From Campylobacterales bacterium (lineage in GTDB: Bacteria > Campylobacterota > Campylobacteria > Campylobacterales > SZUA-545): a DNA stretch of 9,051 nucleotides. The translations under genes were made by a program, and so were the position numbers. The notes beneath the pieces are model-generated. The model did not search any database. It was not told where the DNA came from and saw only the letters and a program-made list of their open reading frames with translations. The stretch is taken from contig JAOXRY010000314.1 in assembly GCA_025800305.1 (NCBI GenBank), positions 1-9,051 on the forward strand. The letters run 5' to 3'. Of this stretch, positions 1 through 6,191 are shown piece after piece (within the stretch, counting starts at the first letter, position 1; each line of letters begins with the position of its first letter).

Positions 1-26
1 CCCAAAGATAGCAAGAAAAAGGTAAA

Positions 27-55
27 TTGACAATAATATGCCAATTATATATAAT
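27..55 (+). promoter_or_regulatory. Consensus sigma-70 promoter of the toxin-antitoxin operon
   Basis: TTGACA lies at 27-32 and TATAAT at 50-55, separated by exactly 17 bases. Both hexamers match the housekeeping consensus perfectly. The predicted transcription start is near 62, giving a leader of about 23 bases before the ATG at 85. No other intergenic region in this window carries a recognisable -35, so this is an exceptionally strong promoter. That fits an operon that is normally held down by its own antitoxin. Confidence 0.85.
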
Positions 56-71
56 ATAGTAAAACTAGTTT
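44..71. promoter_or_regulatory. Candidate antitoxin operator: two perfect palindromes
   Basis: ATTATATATAAT (44-55) is a perfect 12-base palindrome that contains the -10 hexamer. AAACTAGTTT (62-71) is a perfect 10-base palindrome at the predicted transcription start. Ribbon-helix-helix antitoxins bind short palindromes as dimers and repress their own operon, so both sites are positioned to block RNA polymerase. Function is inferred. The first palindrome is pure A/T and could be chance in this base composition; the second is the better candidate. Confidence 0.5.
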
Positions 72-84
72 ATAGGATATTGAT

Positions 85-345
85 ATGATAGGATTAGAAA
101 AACTAGAAAAACAACAGGTCGGATTAAGGCTTCCAAAGTATTTGATTGATGATATTGATGATTTTACAAAAGAGTACTCTCTTAACAGATCTGAGATTAT
201 TACAGAAGCTATAAAAGAGTTTATATCTAATCAAAAGGCTGAGATTTTCTATAGGAAGCTGGATAAATCAGCAAAGGAAACAAAAGATCTTATTGATGGA
301 AAAACTCCTGAGAGAAGTTTAAAAGATCTTGTTGATGAACTATAA
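85..345 (+). CDS. Ribbon-helix-helix (CopG/MetJ-like) antitoxin of a type II TA pair
   Basis: This 86-residue protein probably neutralises the toxin encoded immediately downstream and represses the shared promoter. Residues about 10-50 have the ribbon-helix-helix pattern. A short strand (QVGLRLP, 11-17) is followed by two helices separated by the turn SLNRSE, the second helix ending in AIKEFI. The charged C-terminal part (about 50-86, ending SLKDLVDEL) is the expected toxin-wrapping tail. The ATG at 85 is the first in frame and follows a modest AGGAT ribosome site at 74-78. The stop codon overlaps the toxin start by 11 bases, which implies translational coupling. Gene order (antitoxin first), the overlap and the partner family all support the call. 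The exact antitoxin family is not certain. Confidence 0.85.
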   Translation: MIGLEKLEKQQVGLRLPKYLIDDIDDFTKEYSLNRSEIITEAIKEFISNQKAEIFYRKLDKSAKETKDLIDGKTPERSLKDLVDEL

Positions 346-673
346 ACTAATTCCTACTCCTTCATTTGCAAAATCTGTGAAGCAACTTCATAAGAAATAT
401 AAGCAGATAGGCAAAGATCTATTAAAGTTTGAAGAAGAAATACAGAAAAATGAAGATATAGCCACAAATCTAGGCAGTGGATGTTTTAAGGCTCGTATCC
501 CTAACTCTTCAATTTCTACTGGAAAAAGTGGAGGGTTTAGAGTTGTTTACTATAAAAGGATAGAAAACAAAATCTATCTTCTTCTTATCTACTCTAAAAC
601 AGATTTAGAAAATGTTAAAGAAGAGAGGATTATAGAGATCTTGAAAGAAAATCAACTCTTAGAACAACTTTAG
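335..673 (+). CDS. RelE/ParE-family toxin of a type II TA pair
   Basis: This 112-residue basic protein most likely acts as an mRNA-cleaving or gyrase-targeting toxin of the RelE/ParE fold. The N-terminal part (about 1-50) would form two charged helices. The core has the family signature: KARIPNSS near residue 50, GKSGGFRVVYY near 62-72, and a strand IYLLLIYSKTD near 78-90 followed by the terminal helix. The conserved arginine of GFRV and the tyrosine/lysine of IYSK fall where RelE-type catalytic residues usually sit. I prefer the ATG at 335 over an in-frame TTG at 329 because it gives the usual N-terminus (MNYKLIPTPSF), and no independent ribosome site favours the TTG. It overlaps the antitoxin by 11 bases. 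RelE-type nuclease and ParE-type gyrase toxin cannot be told apart from sequence alone. Confidence 0.82.
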   Translation: MNYKLIPTPSFAKSVKQLHKKYKQIGKDLLKFEEEIQKNEDIATNLGSGCFKARIPNSSISTGKSGGFRVVYYKRIENKIYLLLIYSKTDLENVKEERIIEILKENQLLEQL

Positions 674-721
674 TGCCTTTTGATAAGATCTAAAATTAGA
701 AAAAATAAGGATTTTGGTTAA

Positions 722-2479
722 ATGAAAATTGAGGATTTAGAGGTTGGCAAAGTATTATCTTGGATTGGAATGTTCTTTATTGGTTCAGGTGTTGTTTTTT
801 TCTTTGCATACAATTGGAATGAACTCCATAAATTTGAAAAGCTAGGAGTTACAATATCTTTTATTTTTGTAGCTATAGGAATCTATCTATTTTCAAAAAA
901 AGATTCTATTCTTAACGATACATCCTTATGGTTGGCAACTGTAGGAATTGGTGTGACTTTAGCTGTCTTTGGACAGATCTATCAAACAGGGGCTGATGCT
1001 TACAATCTATTTGTTGCTTGGAGTATTTTTGCTTTTGGTTTAGTTGGAGTTTCAAAGTCATCAATCAATTGGTTTACTTTTCTTATTCTCATAAACCTTA
1101 CTTTAAGGCTCTATTTGGAACAAGCTCTTCATATGGATGAACAAGGTATTACTTCTATAATGATTGTAGGAAATAGCTTTATAGCACTTTTGCTTTTTTT
1201 TGCCGTAAAGAAAGAGAATCTCAGTCAATTTAAATGGCTTTTAGAAGCAGTTATTTTATATCTTTTACTGTTGAATTTTAATCTTCTAATGGGTGAGTTT
1301 TTTCAGCCTTTTTCAAGATATAGTCTGTTTTTTGTTTTTTATGTAGCTCTTTTATACTATATAAAGAAAAAAGGGCAACTTTTAGGAGAGTCTTTAGCCA
1401 TACTAACTTTAGTATTTTTATTACCTACTTTACTATCTTCTTTAGTTGGTGGAGGATTAAATAGATTTTATTTAGGTGTCCCACTATTTGTTATTTTTTC
1501 TTTAGTAGGGTTAAAATATATGGTTGGTAGAATTAAAGAGACAGAAATCTCTTTTAATAAGATTAAACTTCCATGGATTACCCATGTTTTTATTTTTATC
1601 ACAGTAACTTTTGCTGCATCTGGTATTTTAGTAATTGGTTTTATGACAAATATTATTAATAACGACAGATTAATTCCTCTAGGTATTCTTACTTTAGTGA
1701 CTGCATTAGTTTTGAAAAAGAAACAAACTCTTTCATTAAATTGGTATTATGGGCTTTTTACAGCAATTATATTAGCTGAGTTTGCTATTGTTGTAGGTAC
1801 TATTATCAATTATGATTATGATGTTTCTGTTTTAGGAATATCTTTGCCTATGTTTGTATTAATTGGTATACAAATAGTCCTTTTTGTTTTTATGAAAGAC
1901 TATCTTTATAGGGTTCGTAGTATTATCGTTTTCAATGTAGCTATTTTGCATACTAGCGGTTCTGTTTCATATGAACTAGCTGTAGTTTTATTGCTTACTA
2001 TAACAGGACTTATTCTAGTGGCTAATCACTATAAAAAACAACTTAGTGACATCTATATCAGTGTTAATGATGGTTTAATTGTTTCTAGTTTTGTAATAGG
2101 ATACATATTCTTATCACACGAAAATTTGATGGATAGCTATATGATTTTATATCAAGTCGTAGGAAGTCTGCTTCTATTTTATAGTTTTATAAAAGTACAA
2201 GAAAATCAAAATAAGTTTATAGTCGCTTTGATGGCAATTGGTGTTAGTTTTATCCCATCACTAAGTATCTTTTTGATACTTTTTTTCTTAAGCTACAAAA
2301 ATGAGAAAAAGTACCTTGTATTGTTTTCTCTTATATCCATTATCCTATCAATGGGTGTGTGGTATTACCAGCTGAACATCACTCTATTAAACAAGTCTCT
2401 TTATTTGATAGGAGCAGGTGTCATGGTTTTACTAATGAGTTATTTTATGGGACGTAAGGAGAAGTCATGGGAAGGATAG
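722..2479 (+). CDS. DUF2157-family polytopic membrane protein
   Basis: This 585-residue integral membrane protein has about 15 or more hydrophobic segments and no soluble catalytic domain. The first about 150 residues match the DUF2157 pattern. A short acidic N-terminus leads into a glycine-rich first segment ending FFFAYNWNELHKFEKLG. The segment TVGIGVTLAVFGQIYQTGADAYNLFVAW (split here as TVGIGVTLAVFGQ and IYQTGADAYNLFVAW, about 73-100) recalls the family's GQIYQ motif. The C-terminal half is a second long multi-pass region. It resembles the separate DUF4401-type protein that accompanies DUF2157 genes in other proteobacteria, so this may be a fusion. The ATG at 722 follows an AAGG at 707-711. 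The end overlaps the GDYXXLXY gene by 13 bases, indicating co-translation. The biochemical role is unknown for the family; a two-protein membrane complex is an inference. Confidence 0.8.
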   Translation: MKIEDLEVGKVLSWIGMFFIGSGVVFFFAYNWNELHKFEKLGVTISFIFVAIGIYLFSKKDSILNDTSLWLATVGIGVTLAVFGQIYQTGADAYNLFVAWSIFAFGLVGVSKSSINWFTFLILINLTLRLYLEQALHMDEQGITSIMIVGNSFIALLLFFAVKKENLSQFKWLLEAVILYLLLLNFNLLMGEFFQPFSRYSLFFVFYVALLYYIKKKGQLLGESLAILTLVFLLPTLLSSLVGGGLNRFYLGVPLFVIFSLVGLKYMVGRIKETEISFNKIKLPWITHVFIFITVTFAASGILVIGFMTNIINNDRLIPLGILTLVTALVLKKKQTLSLNWYYGLFTAIILAEFAIVVGTIINYDYDVSVLGISLPMFVLIGIQIVLFVFMKDYLYRVRSIIVFNVAILHTSGSVSYELAVVLLLTITGLILVANHYKKQLSDIYISVNDGLIVSSFVIGYIFLSHENLMDSYMILYQVVGSLLLFYSFIKVQENQNKFIVALMAIGVSFIPSLSIFLILFFLSYKNEKKYLVLFSLISIILSMGVWYYQLNITLLNKSLYLIGAGVMVLLMSYFMGRKEKSWEG

Positions 2480-2964
2480 TAGCAGTTTTAACAGTATTGG
2501 TTTTCACTGTATCTGTTATTTATGGAGTTTATTTAAAAGAACAAACTTTAGAACATGGTGCTGTTTTACGATTAGAACTACGTCCTGTTGATCCTAGATC
2601 TTTGATCCAAGGAGACTATATGATATTGGATTTTGAACTAACTGAAGAGATAAATAAATTACTTCCAGAAGCCTCAAAGAACTATTCTCAAGTGGTTCTG
2701 GACATTGATGATAAAAGTATTGGAGTTTTCAAAAGTTTTGTTGAGGAAGAGATAAACTTAGGAGAAAACCAAGTTATATTGAATTTTACATATATACAAA
2801 TTGATGAAGAGTTTTTATCAAAAGTTGCTACAACCAGTTATTTTTTTGAAGAAGGTACAGGAAAAAAATATGAAAAAGCAAAATTTGGTGAGTTCAGGGT
2901 AAGTAAAGATGGTGAAGCAGTACTTGTCTATTTGTTGGATAAAGATCTAAAAATAATTAAATAA
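2467..2964 (+). CDS. GDYXXLXY-motif membrane-anchored protein
   Basis: This 165-residue protein has one N-terminal hydrophobic segment (about residues 3-22), which probably anchors a periplasmic domain. The defining motif reads PVDPRSLIQGDYMILDF (40-56). It matches the GDYXXLXY consensus with phenylalanine in place of the last tyrosine. The rest is a predicted beta-rich domain ending YLLDKDLKIIK. The ATG at 2467 is well supported: TAAGGAG at 2456-2461 sits five bases upstream, inside the end of the DUF2157 gene. Pairing of a GDYXXLXY protein with a DUF2157 protein is a recurrent arrangement, which supports both calls. No enzymatic function is established; the motif could line a binding or catalytic site. 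A terminator-like hairpin follows shortly after the stop. Confidence 0.8.
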   Translation: MGRIVAVLTVLVFTVSVIYGVYLKEQTLEHGAVLRLELRPVDPRSLIQGDYMILDFELTEEINKLLPEASKNYSQVVLDIDDKSIGVFKSFVEEEINLGENQVILNFTYIQIDEEFLSKVATTSYFFEEGTGKKYEKAKFGEFRVSKDGEAVLVYLLDKDLKIIK

Positions 2965-2975
2965 TATAAAAGAAG

Positions 2976-3011
2976 AAGATCTTATAAGAAAATCAATTCT
3001 TATAAGATCTT
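2976..3011. terminator. Bidirectional hairpin between convergent genes
   Basis: A perfect 15-base-pair inverted repeat has arms AAGATCTTATAAGAA (2976-2990) and TTCTTATAAGATCTT (2997-3011), with the six-base loop AATCAA. T-rich sequence follows on the plus strand (TTTTATAT from 3010) and on the minus strand (opposite 2961-2973). It lies between the convergent GDYXXLXY and XRE genes. The right arm and part of the loop encode the last five codons and stop of the XRE gene. Each arm contains AGATCT. The low GC content of the stem makes it a moderate terminator. Confidence 0.7.
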
Positions 3012-3352
3012 TTATATCTTCTATAAAAAAATGGAATTCCCCATCCAAGTAAAGGATAGATAAACCATAGATGTTCTGGTGAAGTTGTAATATTTATAAT
3101 AAAAAGCATCAGATTTATACTTATAAAAATAGCTAGTTTATCTGTTGGTTTTTGGGTTCTTTCTTTTTTCTCTAACACTTTTTGCAAATCATCTACACTT
3201 ATTTCAAAAACTTTAGCTAAAAGATTAATTGACTCTAAACTAGCTTTATTTTCTTTTTCTATCCTTTGAATGGTTCTTATACTTAGTTTTGTTAGTTCTG
3301 CCAATTTTTCTTGGGAATAGCCTTTTTGTATTCTTAAATCTTTTAAACTCAT
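2993..3352 (-). CDS. XRE-family repressor fused to a 2TM membrane domain
   Basis: This 119-residue protein has two parts. Residues 1-57 form a Cro/CI-type helix-turn-helix: LRIQKGYSQEKLAEL, then the recognition helix SIRTIQRIEKE, then the SLESINLLAKVFEI helix and DDL cap. Residues about 72-110 form a 2TM domain with two hydrophobic helices (AIFISINLMLFIINI and EHLWFIYPLLGWGIPFFY). The phrase LWFIYPLLGWG is characteristic of that domain. The protein is probably an inner-membrane-tethered DNA-binding regulator. The ATG at 3352 is preceded by AGGAG (minus strand, 3362-3358). An inverted repeat 54 bases upstream suggests autoregulation. The last codons are embedded in the terminator hairpin. Its target beyond itself is unknown; the divergent nitroreductase gene is the obvious candidate. 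Confidence 0.88.
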   Translation of the reverse strand: MSLKDLRIQKGYSQEKLAELTKLSIRTIQRIEKENKASLESINLLAKVFEISVDDLQKVLEKKERTQKPTDKLAIFISINLMLFIINITTSPEHLWFIYPLLGWGIPFFYRRYKRSYKN

Positions 3353-3405
3353 TTTGTCTCCTACTATTTTGAATTGATGAAAGAATCTTACTACAAAAAA
3401 AGATT

Positions 3406-3419
3406 TGTCGGTTACGACA
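3406..3419. promoter_or_regulatory. Inverted repeat, candidate operator of the XRE regulator
   Basis: TGTCG-GTTA-CGACA is a perfect 5-base-pair inverted repeat with a four-base spacer, and it is GC-rich against a very AT-rich background. It sits between the divergent XRE (start 3352) and nitroreductase (start 3499) genes. On the minus strand a TAAGAT -10-like hexamer at 3390-3385 would place this element over the -35 region. That position suits repression of the XRE gene. The size and symmetry suit an XRE dimer. Binding is inferred. Confidence 0.5.
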
Positions 3420-3463
3420 CTTATATGACAATGTTAAAAAGAGAGATTCTAAGTTTTATTATC

Positions 3464-3469
3464 TATAAT
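3464..3469 (+). promoter_or_regulatory. Likely -10 element for the nitroreductase gene
   Basis: A perfect TATAAT lies 29 bases before the ATG at 3499. No -35 hexamer is recognisable 16-18 bases upstream; a weak or absent -35 is usual for housekeeping promoters in Campylobacterota. The predicted start near 3476 leaves a leader of about 23 bases. The leader has only a poor purine-rich ribosome site (AAAGAA, 3487-3492). Confidence 0.45.
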
Positions 3470-3498
3470 TAAGCCAATATTTCTAACAAAGAATACTT

Positions 3499-4134
3499 AT
3501 GGATAAACTAAAAATTAAAGAAGAAATTTTAAATGGATGTAACTTTCGTCATGCTTGTAAGCTGTTTGATGAAAATAAAGAGATCTCCCATGAAGATATG
3601 GGATTTATTTTAGAAACAGGAAGGCTAAGTCCAAGCTCTTTTGGGATGGAGGGAACAAGATATATTGTTGTGCGAACTTCTCCAATGAAAGAGAAACTAA
3701 AACCTGCTTGTTGGAATCAAAACCAAATCACCAGTTGTAGTCATTTGGTTATCTTTATTACTAAGACAGAAGATCTCAAAGCTGGAAGTGATTGGGTCAA
3801 AGAGAGGTTTTTGGTAAGAGGACTTTCTAAAGAAGCAACAGAGGCTTATAATGAAAAATACAAAGAGTATTTATCTCAATTAAAATCAGATGACATCTAC
3901 CAATGGGCAGCTAGACAGTCTTATATTTCTTTGGGGAATATGATGAGTGCTGCTGCTTCTTTAGGGATTGATAGTTGTGCTATAGAAGGTTTTGAAAAAG
4001 ACAAAGTTGAAGAGATCTTAGAGCTTGATACAGATAAAGAAGAGCTTGTGGTAATGTGTGCTTTTGGATACAGAGCCAATGAACAAAATCAAAAGATCCG
4101 AGTTCCTTTAAATGAGATGGTTGAGTATAGATAA
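3499..4134 (+). CDS. Nitroreductase-family NAD(P)H:FMN oxidoreductase
   Basis: This 211-residue cytosolic flavoprotein resembles the NfsB/NfnB type. It would use FMN and NAD(P)H to reduce nitroaromatics, quinones or a physiological electron acceptor. The phosphate-binding N-terminal pattern is RHACKLFD (17-24). The flavin-contacting segment RLSPSSFGMEGTRYIVV is at 42-58. The dimer/flavin helix ARQSYISLGNMMSAAASLGI is in the second half, followed by the family pattern AIEGF and a VVMCAFGYR strand. Length is normal for the family (about 200-220). The ATG at 3499 starts just before this pattern. It is transcribed alone, divergent from the XRE-2TM gene, and ends against a hairpin. The true substrate cannot be read from the sequence, so no gene symbol is given. 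Confidence 0.88.
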   Translation: MDKLKIKEEILNGCNFRHACKLFDENKEISHEDMGFILETGRLSPSSFGMEGTRYIVVRTSPMKEKLKPACWNQNQITSCSHLVIFITKTEDLKAGSDWVKERFLVRGLSKEATEAYNEKYKEYLSQLKSDDIYQWAARQSYISLGNMMSAAASLGIDSCAIEGFEKDKVEEILELDTDKEELVVMCAFGYRANEQNQKIRVPLNEMVEYR

Positions 4135-4161
4135 ATAAGGAAAGGATGAACCTTTCCTTAT
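4135..4161. terminator. Bidirectional hairpin between nitroreductase and chemoreceptor genes
   Basis: A perfect 11-base-pair inverted repeat has arms ATAAGGAAAGG (4135-4145) and CCTTTCCTTAT (4151-4161), with a five-base loop. It fills the whole 28-base gap between the convergent stop codons at 4134 and 4163. Neither side has a long T tract, so the hairpin may stop transcription only partly or mainly protect 3' ends. Confidence 0.6.
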
Positions 4162-4162
4162 G

Positions 4163-6139
4163 CTAGACCTTAAATTTATTTAGTAAACTGTTTAGATGAT
4201 TAGATTTTTCTAAAAGTTCATTGGCAAAGCTATCAACTTCTCTACCAATTTTTCCATCAGTATTTGTATTTTCTACAATTGTTGACATCGACTGGATAAG
4301 CTCTTTTACATTTGTTGCAATAAAGACTGTATTTTCAACAGCTTTTGTTGAAGCATCGATTGTTAGATCTAAGTTTTCTTTAGATTCTGTTGCTTCATTG
4401 ATAAGACTTTGTGCTGAAGATGAGATCTCTAAGATCTCTTGAGATGTGGTGTTGATTTCATTACCAATATCGTTAATATTTTGAGTAATGATATTTGTTG
4501 TAGAGCCAATCTCTGTAAGACTTTTTTGAGTTCTTTCAGCTAATTTTCTAACTTCATCTGCAACAACAGCAAAGCCACGTCCGTGTTCTCCAGCTCTGGC
4601 TGCTTCAATTGCTGCATTTAGAGCAAGAAGATTTGTCTGTTCTGCAATATCTCCAATAACATCTAATACGTTTTTAATATCTTCTGCTTGAGAAGTAAGA
4701 CCACTCATGTTTTCAGATAGCTCTTCTTGTTTTTCACTACTTTTTCCAATACTTCCAACAACTTTATCAAGGTTTGCTATAAAGTTTTCTAAAGTATTTT
4801 TTGTTTTCTTTAAATCACTGTTGGTTGTTGCTGATAGCTCTTCTGTTAAATCAACCTCTCCACCAATCTCTTCAATTAGTTTATCGATATTGTCAATAGA
4901 TTCTTTCTGTTTTATCATATGACCAGTAAGGTTATTAGCTGATTCTTTAATTTGTTTACTAGCATTGGTTGTTTGTTCTGAAGAGTTTTTTGTCTCTTGG
5001 ATAATATCTTTAAAAGACGTAATTAAATTATTAACAGCAAAGGCAATCTCACCCATCTCTCCTCCACTGTGACAATTGATTGTTTCACTTAGGTCATGGG
5101 TTGTTGAGATCTTTTGAATCTGCTCATTGGAGTTTTGTACAGCACTTGTAATATCTTTACTGACCTTTAACATAACAAGAATCACAAATAGTGAGAAAGC
5201 AACTAAAAGAGTAAGAATTGTAGTCATGCTACTTGTCGCTTCTTGTTGTAATGTGGAAATTGTGTTTTTCGCATTTTTTGAGATGTGGTCATCTATACTT
5301 TTTAGAATGTTTATTTTTTTTGTAATTGTGTCAAACCAATAGACAGCTTCTGTAGAAAAATCTTTATTAAAAGCTAGGTTTCTTAACTTTAAAACCTCTT
5401 TTACACTATTTGCATCCATTTTTTTAAAGTAGTATTTTTTCACATCTTCATCAGCAATTGTCAAAAAAGAGTAAATATAACTGTCTTGCGCTGAGATAAG
5501 TGTGATAGCTTTTTTCTCCATTCCTGAGCCAAAACCCTTTTTTGCAAAAGTATTTGAAAGAACAGCTCTCTCAATTCCAGCTCTCTCTTTTGAATAGAGA
5601 AAGTTTGAATAAGCGATAAGTATCTTTGCTAGTTTCTCATCTTGACTTAGTTTTCCTGATAGTGGAACAATATCAAGGATCTTTTTATTTAAAGATGTAT
5701 AGTATTTTAAAGTTTTTCCAAGAGGAATCGTTTGGGCAGTGATACCAGATCTCATCTCTTGGAGTTTTTTTAGTTGAGTTTTTATACTTGTAATACTTCT
5801 TTTTAATGAGTTGGGATATTGTGTGTAATCAACTTTATTTGTAAATGAATAGAACTCTTTTAATCTTTTATCTGTTAGTTTTCTTTGGTTTGGAAGTTTT
5901 TGTACAAACTTGGTTCCTTTACTTCCTAAATATCCTGCACTGGCACCTCTTTCTTTTTGAGTTTCATGAACTAGCCTACTAAGAACAGCAGAAAGATCTA
6001 CCAAAGTGTCGACTTTTTCCAGTGAAGATTTGTATTCCATCTTGGTTAGAGTTGTATTTACAAGAAGAAATAATGCCCCTAATGTTACAATCATAGTAAC
6101 TATGAGAAGCTTATTTTTTATACTTAGATTAGAAATCAT
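4163..6139 (-). CDS. Methyl-accepting chemotaxis protein with NIT sensor domain
   Basis: This 658-residue transmembrane chemoreceptor would signal to CheA/CheW. TM1 is about residues 11-30. The periplasmic part (about 45-290) is a NIT (nitrate/nitrite-sensing type) domain, recognised by LSRLVHETQKERGASAGYLG at 53-72 and a second KERAGIERAVLSN at 184-196. TM2 is about 306-325, followed by a HAMP-like linker (about 326-380). The cytoplasmic coiled-coil hairpin has its conserved tip around 500-535 (QTNLLALNAAIEAARAGEHG, then RGFAVVADEVRKLAE). The C-terminus ends LLNKFKV with no CheR-binding pentapeptide. I chose the ATG at 6139 because AAGGGG lies six bases upstream (6151-6146) and TM1 follows directly. 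The frame stays open to 6409, but that part is antisense to yaaA and not protein-like. Ligand specificity is unproven. Confidence 0.92.
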   Translation of the reverse strand: MISNLSIKNKLLIVTMIVTLGALFLLVNTTLTKMEYKSSLEKVDTLVDLSAVLSRLVHETQKERGASAGYLGSKGTKFVQKLPNQRKLTDKRLKEFYSFTNKVDYTQYPNSLKRSITSIKTQLKKLQEMRSGITAQTIPLGKTLKYYTSLNKKILDIVPLSGKLSQDEKLAKILIAYSNFLYSKERAGIERAVLSNTFAKKGFGSGMEKKAITLISAQDSYIYSFLTIADEDVKKYYFKKMDANSVKEVLKLRNLAFNKDFSTEAVYWFDTITKKINILKSIDDHISKNAKNTISTLQQEATSSMTTILTLLVAFSLFVILVMLKVSKDITSAVQNSNEQIQKISTTHDLSETINCHSGGEMGEIAFAVNNLITSFKDIIQETKNSSEQTTNASKQIKESANNLTGHMIKQKESIDNIDKLIEEIGGEVDLTEELSATTNSDLKKTKNTLENFIANLDKVVGSIGKSSEKQEELSENMSGLTSQAEDIKNVLDVIGDIAEQTNLLALNAAIEAARAGEHGRGFAVVADEVRKLAERTQKSLTEIGSTTNIITQNINDIGNEINTTSQEILEISSSAQSLINEATESKENLDLTIDASTKAVENTVFIATNVKELIQSMSTIVENTNTDGKIGREVDSFANELLEKSNHLNSLLNKFKV

Positions 6140-6191
6140 AGTTTGCCCCTTTTTCAAAGGTGTAATATTATCATAAATTTGAAAGAAAAAA
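6140..6191. promoter_or_regulatory. Short divergent promoter region between chemoreceptor and yaaA
   Basis: These 52 bases must hold at least part of two divergent promoters. Minus-strand TATGAT (6175-6170) is a plausible -10 for the chemoreceptor. Plus-strand TATCAT (6169-6174) or TAATAT (6163-6168) could serve yaaA, with a very short leader. An inverted repeat TTTCAAA (6152-6158) / TTTGAAA (6178-6184) flanks both -10 candidates and could be a shared operator or chance. No -35 is convincing, and the chemoreceptor's upstream promoter sequence would lie inside yaaA. Confidence 0.35.

Noticed and set aside
329..334. TTG at 329 as the toxin start
   Set aside because: The ATG six bases later gives the normal family N-terminus; the TTG adds only two residues and has no better ribosome site.
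691..696. TAAAAT as a separate promoter for the DUF2157 gene
   Set aside because: Only five of six bases match, there is no -35, and the surrounding sequence is AT-rich enough to give such hits by chance. Read-through from the TA operon is equally possible.
3246..3431. Minus-strand 61-codon frame overlapping the XRE gene
   Set aside because: Low-complexity basic sequence in another frame of a well-supported gene, with no family resemblance.
4221..5342. Plus-strand frames of about 71-73 codons opposite the chemoreceptor (4221, 4707, 5127)
   Set aside because: Serine/phenylalanine-rich shadows of coiled-coil codons on the opposite strand; no ribosome sites.
6163..6175. Fur/PerR-like box in the chemoreceptor-yaaA gap (minus-strand TGATAAT)
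   Set aside because: Only one half-site matches; the second half does not follow at the expected spacing, and such AT-rich words are common by chance here.
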